Source: CAIQPV01 sp963719855 (lineage in GTDB: Bacteria; Pseudomonadota; Gammaproteobacteria; Burkholderiales; Gallionellaceae). From it: a stretch of 64,000 nt of DNA. A program made the translations under genes and the position numbers. Shown piece after piece: positions 10,143 through 18,034 of the stretch. Position 1 is the stretch's first letter. Every line of letters starts with the position of its first letter. Location: positions 99,781 to 163,780 of the forward strand of contig CAVRDK010000005.1 in assembly GCA_963719855.1 (NCBI GenBank), read 5' to 3'. Under the pieces are notes generated by a model, which had not been told where the DNA came from, ran no database searches, and worked only from the letters and a program-made list of their open reading frames with translations.

Positions 10143-13100
10143 ATGCCCATGTTTCGAGTCTCTGCCGGTAAAACCGCCCTTTCCTCCTTCCGTCTCGAAA
10201 AGCTGCGCGCCGCCCTCAAGGAGGCCGCTCCCAATGTTGCGCTGGCGGATACACGCCACTGGTATTTCGTAGCCTTCAAGAACATGGCGCTGGCGAAGGG
10301 CGACGCGGCGCTGCTGGATCGCTTGCTTGGGCTGGATGAGTTGGCGGGAGAGCCGAGTGGCGCGAACATGCTGGAGCATCTGCTGGTGGTGCCTCGTCTG
10401 GGCACGATTTCACCGTGGTCTTCCAAGGCCACCGACATCGCGCAACATTGCGCGCTGCCGCAGGTGGAGCGCATCGAGCGCGGCGTGGCGTATTACTTCA
10501 AGACTAAAAACGGCAAGGCGCTGACCGAAGCAGAGCGCAAGGCGGTGTTGCCGCTGCTGCATGACCGCATGACGGAATCCGTACTGGATAAATTCGACGG
10601 CGTGGCGGAAAAAATATTCCAGCACGGCACGCCACAGCCACTCAAAAGCGTGGACATCCTTAAAGGCGGCAAAGCCGCATTGGAAGCGGCCAACCGCGAA
10701 CTGGGGCTGGCGCTTTCCGCCGACGAGATTGATTACCTGGTGGAGAATTTCCAGCGGCTCGCGCGTAATCCCACCGACGTGGAGTTGATGATGTTCGCGC
10801 AGGCCAATTCCGAGCACTGCCGCCACAAGATTTTTAACGCCGACTGGATTATCGACGACGAGCAGCAAGCCATTTCGCTGTTCGGTATGATCCGCAACAC
10901 GCACAAGCTGCATCCCGCAGGCACGGTGGTGGCGTACTCCGATAATTCCTCCGTCATCGAGGGCGCTACTGTCGAACGCTTCTACCCGCGCGCCGACGGC
11001 GGCTATGCCTTCAGCTCCGAACTGACGCACACGCTGATGAAGGTGGAGACGCACAACCATCCTACGGCGATTGCGCCGTTCGCCGGTGCGGCGACGGGCG
11101 CGGGCGGCGAAATTCGCGACGAAGGCGCGACCGGTATTGGTTCCAAGCCCAAGGCGGGGTTGACAGGTTTTTCTGTTTCCAATTTGAATATTCCGGGGTT
11201 TGTGCAGCCGTGGGAGGGTAATGGATACGGTCGTCCCTCCCGCATTGCCTCCGCGCTACAAATCATGCTCGACGGCCCCATCGGCGGTGCGGCGTTCAAC
11301 AACGAATTCGGACGCCCGAACCTGTGCGGATATTTCCGCACCTTCGAAGAAAACGTCAACGGCGAGATGCGCGGCTACCACAAGCCGATCATGCTGGCGG
11401 GCGGCCTCGGCAGCATCAGGGCGGAGCACACGCACAAACATCCGCTTACAACGGGCGCGCTGCTGATTCAACTCGGCGGCCCCGGCATGTTGATCGGTCT
11501 GGGCGGCGGCGCGGCTTCCAGCATGGACACCGGCGCGAACGCGGAGAATCTGGACTTCGATTCGGTGCAGCGCGGTAACCCAGAGATGCAGCGCCGCGCG
11601 CAGGAGGTGATAGACCGCTGCTGGCAGATGGGCGACAACAACCCCATCCAGTCCATCCACGACGTCGGTGCGGGCGGCATTTCCAATGCGCTGCCGGAGT
11701 TGGTGCATGGTGGCGGCAAGGGTGGACGCTTCGAGTTGCGCGCGGTGCCGAGCGAAGAGCGCGGCATGTCGCCGATGCAAATCTGGAGCAACGAGGCGCA
11801 GGAACGCTATGTGCTGGCGATTCCGCCGCAACGCTTGGACGAATTCAAGGCGTTGTGCGAACGCGAACGCTGCCCATTCGCCGTGCTGGGGCAGGCGATA
11901 GATGACGACAGCCTGATCGTGCATGACGAAGAATTCAACAACAACGCAGTGAACATGCCGCTGTCCGTGTTGCTCGGCAAGCCGCCGAAGATGACGCGCA
12001 AGGTGAAGCGCGAATCCGTGAGATTGCCAGCGTTCGATGTGAGCAAGATCAATCTGAAAGAAGCTATAGAGCGCGTGCTGCGCCTGCCTTCCGTGGCGGA
12101 CAAGACTTTCTTGATCAGCATCGGTGACCGTACCGTGGGTGGCATGACCGCGCGCGACCAGATGGTCGGCCCGTGGCAGGTTCCTGTGGCCGACGTCGCC
12201 GTGACACTGATGGGTTACAACACCAATCTCGGCGAGGCGTTCGCGCTGGGCGAACGCACTCCGCTGGCAGTTCTGAATGCACCCGCTTCCGGGCGCATGG
12301 CGGTAGGCGAGGCGATCACCAACATCGCCGCCGCGCGCATCGCAAAAATCGGCGACATCAAACTTTCTGCCAACTGGATGGCGGCGGCGGGGCATCACGG
12401 CGAAGACGCCGCGCTGTTCGACACCGTCAAGGCGGTGGGTATGGAACTGTGCCCACAGCTAGGCATCAGCATTCCCGTGGGCAAGGATTCCATGTCCATG
12501 AAGACTGCCTGGAAAGAGAGCGAACAGAACAAGGCTGTCACTGCACCGTTGTCCCTCATCGTAACCGCCTTCGCACCCTGCGCCGATGCGCGCCAGACCC
12601 TCACGCCGCAACTCGCGGCCGATCTCGATACCGTGGTGCTGCTGTTCGATCTGGGCCAAGGAAAAAATCGCATGGGCGGTTCGGCGCTGGCACAGGTGTA
12701 CAAACAGGTGGGCGATGTCGTGCCGGATGTGGATGATGCGCGGCAACTCAAAAAATTCTTCGAAATGATCCAGCGCCTGAATGGCGCGGGGAAATTGCTG
12801 GCCTATCACGACCGTTCCGATGGCGGCATGCTCGCCGCATTGTGCGAGATGGCGTTCGCTTCCCACATCGGACTGAGCGTTGATCTGGACGAACTGAAAG
12901 GCGATGCCATCAGCGTCCTGTTTAACGAAGAACTTGGCGCGCTGGTGCAAGTGCGCCGTAGCGACTTGGCGGAAATCTTCGTGCAGTGCGACGAAGCAGG
13001 GCTGGTTGCGGTGCACGAAGTGGCGAGGCTGAATACGCGCGGCACCATCGAGATCAAGCGCGCGGGAAACATATTATTTAGCGAAAACGCAATCGTGCTG

Positions 13101-14186
13101 CAACGCATCTGGTCGGAGACAACACACCAGATGCAGAAGCTGCGCGACAACCCCGCCTGCGCGCAACAGGAATATAACCGCATCCTTGAAGCCAACGATC
13201 CCGGCCTGCATGTGAAGCTGACTTACGACCTGAACGAAAATCCTGCCCTGCTCCTTCCCCCTTGCAGAGGGAAGGCTGGGATGGGGGTAGAAGCTCACTG
13301 TGAAAGCCAAGTTTCTACCCCCTCCCCAACCCTCCCCCTGCAAGGGGGAGGGAGCATACTGTCACGCCCCAAAATCGCCATCCTTCGCGAACAAGGCGTA
13401 AACGGCCATGTTGAAATGGCCGCTGCCTTCGACCGCGCCGGATTCGGGGCGGTGGACGTGCACATGAGCGACATCATCGCCGGGCGCATTGCGCTGGCCG
13501 ATTTCAAAGGCGTGGCGGCCTGCGGCGGTTTTTCCTACGGCGACGTGCTGGGCGCGGGCGAGGGCTGGGCCAAATCCATCCTGTTCAACCCGAGAGCACG
13601 CGACGAGTTCGAGGCGTTCTTCCAGCGTAACGACACGTTTGCACTGGGTGTGTGCAACGGCTGCCAGATGATGAGCAACCTGCACGAGATCATTCCCGGC
13701 GCTGCACACTGGGCGCACTTCGCTCGTAACCAGTCCGAACAATTCGAGGCGCGCTTCGTGATGGTCGAAGTGCAAGCATCCCCCTCGATCCTGTTCGACG
13801 GCATGGCGGGAAGCCGCATGCCCATTGTCGTGGCGCACGGTGAAGGCTATGCCGATTTTAGTTCCGACATCACGCCCGCAAGCGGGCATGAGTCTTCTCT
13901 GAAACTTCGTTTTGGCAATGCGAAAAAACTGCAAGCCGCGCAACCGCTGGTCACCCTGCGCTATGTGGATAACAGCGGCGAACCGACTGAAATTTACCCG
14001 CTCAACCCAAATGGCTCCCCGCAAGGTATCACTGGGCTTACCACGTCGGACGGACGCTTTTCGATCATGATGCCGCACCCCGAGCGCGTGTTCCGTGCCG
14101 TGCAAAATTCCTGGTATCCGCGCGAGTGGCAAGAGAACGGTGCATGGCTGCGTCTGTTCCAGAATGCAAGGAAATGGGTGGGGTAG
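10143..14186 (+). CDS. purL: Phosphoribosylformylglycinamidine synthase, single large-chain form
   Basis: 1347 residues. It catalyses the fourth step of de novo purine synthesis, converting FGAR to FGAM with glutamine and ATP. The N-terminal part (TALSSFRLEKL), the synthase core (HCRHKIFNADW, KVETHNHPTAI, GDKTFLISIGDRT-like segments, HDRSDGG) and the C-terminal glutaminase (REQGVNGHVEMA, catalytic GVCNGCQMM, MPHPERVFR) are all present. ATGs at 10143 and 10149 are both possible; the second gives the family-like MFRV. The protein is about 35-45 residues longer than usual because a complete intergenic-type palindromic repeat (13252-13355) is translated in frame in the linker just before the glutaminase domain. 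No frameshift is seen. Confidence 0.96.
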   Translation: MPMFRVSAGKTALSSFRLEKLRAALKEAAPNVALADTRHWYFVAFKNMALAKGDAALLDRLLGLDELAGEPSGANMLEHLLVVPRLGTISPWSSKATDIAQHCALPQVERIERGVAYYFKTKNGKALTEAERKAVLPLLHDRMTESVLDKFDGVAEKIFQHGTPQPLKSVDILKGGKAALEAANRELGLALSADEIDYLVENFQRLARNPTDVELMMFAQANSEHCRHKIFNADWIIDDEQQAISLFGMIRNTHKLHPAGTVVAYSDNSSVIEGATVERFYPRADGGYAFSSELTHTLMKVETHNHPTAIAPFAGAATGAGGEIRDEGATGIGSKPKAGLTGFSVSNLNIPGFVQPWEGNGYGRPSRIASALQIMLDGPIGGAAFNNEFGRPNLCGYFRTFEENVNGEMRGYHKPIMLAGGLGSIRAEHTHKHPLTTGALLIQLGGPGMLIGLGGGAASSMDTGANAENLDFDSVQRGNPEMQRRAQEVIDRCWQMGDNNPIQSIHDVGAGGISNALPELVHGGGKGGRFELRAVPSEERGMSPMQIWSNEAQERYVLAIPPQRLDEFKALCERERCPFAVLGQAIDDDSLIVHDEEFNNNAVNMPLSVLLGKPPKMTRKVKRESVRLPAFDVSKINLKEAIERVLRLPSVADKTFLISIGDRTVGGMTARDQMVGPWQVPVADVAVTLMGYNTNLGEAFALGERTPLAVLNAPASGRMAVGEAITNIAAARIAKIGDIKLSANWMAAAGHHGEDAALFDTVKAVGMELCPQLGISIPVGKDSMSMKTAWKESEQNKAVTAPLSLIVTAFAPCADARQTLTPQLAADLDTVVLLFDLGQGKNRMGGSALAQVYKQVGDVVPDVDDARQLKKFFEMIQRLNGAGKLLAYHDRSDGGMLAALCEMAFASHIGLSVDLDELKGDAISVLFNEELGALVQVRRSDLAEIFVQCDEAGLVAVHEVARLNTRGTIEIKRAGNILFSENAIVLQRIWSETTHQMQKLRDNPACAQQEYNRILEANDPGLHVKLTYDLNENPALLLPPCRGKAGMGVEAHCESQVSTPSPTLPLQGGGSILSRPKIAILREQGVNGHVEMAAAFDRAGFGAVDVHMSDIIAGRIALADFKGVAACGGFSYGDVLGAGEGWAKSILFNPRARDEFEAFFQRNDTFALGVCNGCQMMSNLHEIIPGAAHWAHFARNQSEQFEARFVMVEVQASPSILFDGMAGSRMPIVVAHGEGYADFSSDITPASGHESSLKLRFGNAKKLQAAQPLVTLRYVDNSGEPTEIYPLNPNGSPQGITGLTTSDGRFSIMMPHPERVFRAVQNSWYPREWQENGAWLRLFQNARKWVG
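13252..13355. repeat. Palindromic repeat (CCCTCCCCC family) captured in purL
   Basis: The unit has a CCTTCCCCCTTGCAGAGGGA hairpin, then GGGATGGGGGTAGAA, a spacer, TTTCTACCCCCTCCCC and a second hairpin, CCTCCCCCTGCAAGGGGGAG. The same plan occurs between genes at 25391-25495 and 50556-50656. Here it lies inside purL and encodes about 34 residues (around LLPPCRGKAGMG and STPSPTLPLQGGG) without a stop. Confidence 0.85.
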
Positions 14187-14250
14187 TTTCTTAGAGGCGC
14201 CCTAACGGGCATGGCAATTGCCACCCTGAATGATGAAACAAATGCAAATC

Positions 14251-14351
14251 CCCCTCCACCGGGTGCCCGGCCAAAAGCTTTTCGGATTCGCTCCCCCCTT
14301 TTTCCAAGGGGGGTTGTTTACCCACTTTGGGAAAGGGGGGCTAGGGGGGAT
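14251..14351. repeat. Composite palindromic repeats between purL and the YyaL-type gene
   Basis: GGGTGCCCGGCCAAAAGCT at 14261-14279 recurs, nearly identical, at 40577-40595 inside another repeat. It is followed by CCCCCCTTTTTCCAAGGGGGG, a perfect hairpin (14293-14313), and a second half reading TTTGGGAAAGGGGGGCTAGG. This is related in design to the CCCTCCCCC family but differs in sequence. The 14187-14418 gap holds no other recognisable feature. Confidence 0.65.
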
Positions 14352-14418
14352 TTGATGTTGTTTCACGTTAAAGCAAAACAGGCAAGATGTTCGAAGTAAA
14401 ACTCTGGATACGCCAGCC

Positions 14419-16463
14419 ATGCCAAACCGCCTCGCCCAAGAAACCAGCCCTTATTTGCAGCAGCATGCCGGTAACCCGGTGGACTGGTTTCCATGGGGCG
14501 AGGAAGCGCTGCGGTGCGCGCGCGAACAGGATAAGCCCATCCTGCTTTCCATCGGTTATTCCGCCTGCCACTGGTGCCATGTCATGGCGCATGAGTCGTT
14601 CGAGGATGCCGAGGTCGCGGCGGTGATGAATCAACATTTCATCAACATCAAGGTGGATCGCGAAGAGCGCCCTGATCTCGACCACATTTACCAGACCGCC
14701 CATGCCATGCTGACCCAGCGCAATGGCGGCTGGCCGCTTACCTTGTTTCTGACGCCGGATCAAACGCCGTTTTTCGGTGGCACTTATTTCCCCAAACAGG
14801 CGCGCTACAACTTGCCCGGTTTCGTGCCGTTGCTGAAACAAGTGGCCGAACTATACCGCACGCGCCGAAATGATATTGCCAAGCAAAATGTGTCACTTCT
14901 TCAAACGCTTGGCGCCATGCTACCCAGTGCGGAAGGTCGAGTCAGTATCAGCAAGACGCCGCTTGATGATGCGTGCAATGAAATGCGGCAAACCTTCGAT
15001 CCCGTTTATGGCGGCTTTGGCGGTGCACCCAAGTTTCCGCGCCCGACCGATATGGGGTTATTGTTAAAACTGGCCGCTCACGACGGCGACTCTGATAGGC
15101 GCAACATGGCGCTCCATACACTGCGCAAAATGGCGGAGGGCGGCATCCACGATCAGTTGGGCGGCGGCTTTTGCCGCTACAGCGTGGATGAGCGTTGGGC
15201 CATACCCCACTTTGAAAAAATGCTGTACGACAACGGCCCGCTGTTGGCGCTTTACGCCGATGCAACTACGCTGACCGGCGAGGCATTGTTCAAGCGCGTG
15301 GCGCAAGGCATTGCAGGCTGGGCCATGCGCGAGATGCAAGCGCCCCAAGGCGGTTACTATTCGAGCCTGGATGCGGATTCCGAACACGAGGAAGGCAAGT
15401 TTTACGTATGGACGCCGGAGCAGGTCGCCAGCCTGCTGAGCGCGGAGGAATACGCCATCGCATCTGCCCACTATGGCCTGGATCAGCCGCCCAACTTTGA
15501 AAACAGGCATTGGAATTTACTCGTTACCAAGCCGTTGGACGCAGTGGCGCAAGCGCTTCATCTGCCGCTGGAACAAGTCGAGCAACGACTCGCCAGCGCG
15601 AAACAAAAACTGTTCGCCGCACGTGCGAGCCGGGTGCGCCCGGGGCGCGACGAAAAGATTCTGGTCAGTTGGAATGCGCTCATGATTAAAGGCATGGCGC
15701 ATGCAGGCAGAATGCTGGATCAACCGGCATGGATCACTTCTGCGCAGCGCGCAGCAGATTTTATCCGCACCGCGATGTGGCAAAATGGTCGCCTGCTGGC
15801 GACCTGCAAGGATGGCAAGGCGCATCTAAATGCCTATCTGGATGACTATGCCTTTATGCTGGATGCCTTGCTGGAATTGCTGCAAGCGCAGTTCCGCCGG
15901 GTTGATCTGGAGTTTGCCCGCGCACTCGCCGACGTATTGCTGGAACAGTTCGAGGATCGGCAGGAGGGTGGCTTTTTCTTCACCAGTCACGATCACGAAA
16001 AACTCATCCATCGCCCCAAGCCCGGCCATGACAACGCCATGCCGTCTGGCAATGGCATCGCGGCATTCGCTTTGCAGCGCCTTGGACATCTGTTAGGTGA
16101 GGCGCGCTATCTCGAAGCAGCCGAGCGCACGCTGACACTTTTTATCCACAGCTTGCGCAACAACCAGCGGGCTTTACGAGCCAGTTGATGGTGTTGCAGG
16201 AATATCTCATACCGCCGCAAATCGTTATTCTGCGAAGTGCGCCGGGAGCAAGCGCGGCATGGCGATCACAACTGTTGCAGCACTATTGGCCCGGCACTCT
16301 GATCCTCGCATTGGAAGGTGATTTCGCCGATTTGCCGGAGACGCTGGCGAAACCGAGTTCGCAAGGTGTCAGCGCATGGGTTTGTCAGGGCGTAAAATGC
16401 TTACCGGCCATCAACGATTGTCAGCGATTGATTGATGTTTGCCAATCAGGTGAGACAGGCTAA
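14419..16463 (+). CDS. Thioredoxin-domain protein, YyaL/DUF255 family, frameshifted near the 3' end
   Basis: The first 550 or so residues are a clear YyaL/SPATA20-type protein: LAQETSPYLQQHAGNPVDW, the CxxC motif SACHWCHVM, FEDAEVAAVMN, WPLTLFLTP and a helical-barrel C-terminal region with DADSEHEEG and WNALMIKGMAHAG. The frame then ends early at 16188. The remaining family sequence (QQPAGFTSQLMVLQEYL, then a Cys-rich tail with CQGVKC) continues in another frame to 16463. Adding one base to the five-T run at 16139-16143 restores a smooth reading, TLFYPQLAQQPAGF. The family combines a thioredoxin-like fold with a six-hairpin glycosidase-like barrel; its function is unknown. Either the assembly lacks one T or the protein is truncated. 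Confidence 0.85.
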
Positions 16464-16477
16464 ATTCAAGGCTCCCT

Positions 16478-16927
16478 TTATTCCTTCCACATCATCGTAA
16501 ATGCCGGGTACATATCAGGACGGTTTTGCAAGTCCATTAATTTGTGGTTTAGAAAAGCAGGAACAAACACAAAGGTAAATTTAGAGGGATCTTTTTTAAA
16601 AACACTTTCCGTTTTAACACTAGGATAATTGGGAGTCGCTGCTTGTTGTACCAGATGGTCAACCATCGAAGAATTTGCACCTTCATTTTCCAGCGCAATA
16701 GCTTTGAACTGTTCAGACTCTGTGATTTGCTTCAAATACCATTCATGATTTCTAACAGGCTGAGTTATTTTCTTATCATGTAACCGATGTTTAACAGGAG
16801 CAACAGTCTCATTATTGCCCTGTGACTGGTCGCGTATCTTATCGCGATCTTGCCACTGTTCAGCCGCAAAGGATTGAATGTGGGCAAGGCTCAATAAAAA
16901 GAGCAGGACTGTTAACGTGGTTTTCAT
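16478..16927 (-). CDS. Small secreted protein, unknown function
   Basis: 149 residues with a classical signal peptide (MKTTLTVLLFLLSLAHIQSF, probable cleavage after FAA). The mature part is polar and lysine-rich, rich in Gln and Asn early on, with no cysteine and no recognisable domain. It ends FTFVFVPAFLNHKLMDLQN and a short acidic tail. It is probably periplasmic. Two tiny ORFs lie just upstream on the same strand, and the tRNA-Arg gene is beyond them. Local base composition is more AT-rich than that of the neighbouring housekeeping genes, which could mean recent acquisition. Confidence 0.6.
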   Translation of the reverse strand: MKTTLTVLLFLLSLAHIQSFAAEQWQDRDKIRDQSQGNNETVAPVKHRLHDKKITQPVRNHEWYLKQITESEQFKAIALENEGANSSMVDHLVQQAATPNYPSVKTESVFKKDPSKFTFVFVPAFLNHKLMDLQNRPDMYPAFTMMWKE

Positions 16928-16957
16928 AACAAAATAGTCTCACCTATTACACAAATA

Positions 16958-17092
16958 TCAAAAAACTTGCGGCAGTTCCGGAGGGGATGCCACTTTCATT
17001 CCCCCTGAGTCTGCATATAGATAAGCGTGTTGTTTTATCACTATGAATTTGTTCGTGTCTTTCGTTAACCAATAACTTAGCGCATGTTTCAT
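16958..17092 (-). CDS. Possible 44-residue small protein upstream of the secreted protein gene
   Basis: An ATG at 17092 opens 44 codons ending in TGA at 16958, 30 bases before the secreted-protein start. The product begins MKHALSYWLTKDTNKFIVIK and ends SPPELPQVF; it has no clear signal peptide or domain. No strong ribosome binding site precedes it, but it begins only five bases after the stop of the smaller ORF at 17098-17166, so translational coupling is possible. Coding status is uncertain. Confidence 0.35.
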   Translation of the reverse strand: MKHALSYWLTKDTNKFIVIKQHAYLYADSGGMKVASPPELPQVF

Positions 17093-17097
17093 CGCAA

Positions 17098-17166
17098 TTA
17101 GTCAGTGAGATGGCTAGTTAGTTCATCAGGGCAACTGCTTTTTCTAGGTTTTTCTGGCATCTTCAT
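17098..17166 (-). CDS. Possible 22-residue leader-like ORF
   Basis: ATG at 17166 follows AAAGGATA, a fair ribosome binding site. The product is MKMPEKPRKSSCPDELTSHL plus two residues. It could be a leader peptide, or a remnant of a longer gene lost downstream of the tRNA. It lies in the 359-base stretch between tRNA-Arg and the secreted protein gene, which otherwise shows nothing I recognise. Confidence 0.25.
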   Translation of the reverse strand: MKMPEKPRKSSCPDELTSHLTD

Positions 17167-17286
17167 TATCCTTTCGTTAGCATAGTGAATGATGTTGCAT
17201 TGAGCAAATGCGGTTGCAAACGGATTGCATTTTCAGAAATAAACTTAACAGGGAAAGGCCCGCATCGCTGTAAGCCTTATTTTATA

Positions 17287-17362
17287 TGGTGCCCCGAACA
17301 CGAATCGAACGTGTGACCTACCCCTTAGGAGGGGGTCGCTCTATCCACTGGGCTACCGGGGC
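17287..17362 (-). tRNA. tRNA-Arg, anticodon CCU
   Basis: The reverse strand folds as a complete tRNA of 76 bases with an encoded CCA. The acceptor stem is GCCCCGG paired with the 3' CGGGGC, the D arm reads AGCCCAGTGGATAGAGC, the anticodon stem CCCC/GGGG encloses CTCCTAA, and the T arm carries GTTCGATTC. The anticodon CCU decodes AGG. The gene is directly followed on the same strand by the tiny ORFs and the secreted protein gene. Confidence 0.95.
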
Positions 17363-17427
17363 GTGCCGGTATTCTAACGTAAAAGCGCTACCCACTGCAT
17401 GAGGAAACGCAGGATAAGGAGTGTGAA

Positions 17428-17964
17428 ATGAAATGGTTGATCCTGGTGGGTCTGCTGGGTGCGCTGGCGTTGCTTGTCAGCAGGATGGCGCAGGCGGGCG
17501 AAGTGCCGAAAGCAGGAGAAGCCGCGCCGGATTTTAATCTGCCGGATCAGCATGGCCAGATGCATACGTTGCAAGAGTATGCTGGCAAGTGGCTGGTGCT
17601 GTATTTCTACCCCAAGGACGATACGCCCGGTTGCACGCAGGAAGCGTGCGCCTTCCGTGACGACTTGCATCAATTGACCGATCTTGGCGCGCAGGTGGTG
17701 GGGGTCAGCGTGAACGACAGCAACAGCCATGCTGAATTCGCCCAGAAATATCATTTGCCGTTTCCGTTGCTGGCAGATAAAAACGCCGAGGTGGCGGCGC
17801 GCTACGGCGTGTTGATGAACATGTTTCTGTTCAAGGTGGCGCGGCGCTATACTTTTTTGATTGACCCACAAGGCCGGATTAACAAAGTGTATGACAAGGT
17901 GGAGACCTCACGCCACTCCAAGGAAATTATCGAAGACATGAAGCGCGTGTCAGGCAGGGTATAA
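17428..17964 (+). CDS. Exported BCP-type peroxiredoxin
   Basis: 178 residues. After an N-terminal hydrophobic segment that ends RMAQAGEV (signal peptide or anchor) comes an AhpC/TSA thioredoxin fold: APDFNLPDQHG, LYFYPKDDTPGCTQEACAF, VVGVSVND and FLIDPQGRI. The two cysteines five residues apart in PGCTQEAC are the peroxidatic and resolving pair of bacterioferritin-comigratory-protein (BCP/PrxQ) peroxiredoxins, which reduce hydroperoxides with thiols from thioredoxin-like partners. The leader places this copy in the envelope. An AAGGAG ribosome binding site precedes the ATG. It stands just upstream of the ABC-F gene on the same strand. Confidence 0.88.
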   Translation: MKWLILVGLLGALALLVSRMAQAGEVPKAGEAAPDFNLPDQHGQMHTLQEYAGKWLVLYFYPKDDTPGCTQEACAFRDDLHQLTDLGAQVVGVSVNDSNSHAEFAQKYHLPFPLLADKNAEVAARYGVLMNMFLFKVARRYTFLIDPQGRINKVYDKVETSRHSKEIIEDMKRVSGRV

Positions 17965-18034
17965 TCCCGCTTCGTCACATGGGAGGCGCGTTTGCCGCCC
18001 ATCAATAATCCTCGATCCGTAAAGAATAATTCTG

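Noticed and set aside
11256..12398. Long open frame on the minus strand opposite purL
   Set aside because: It lies wholly antisense to the conserved purL, its product is His/Arg/Ala-rich with no domain, and such frames are expected opposite GC-biased genes.
14251..14351. CRISPR-like repeat run of GGGGGG blocks
   Set aside because: The blocks are arms of hairpins, not regularly spaced direct repeats with unique spacers, and no cas genes are present.
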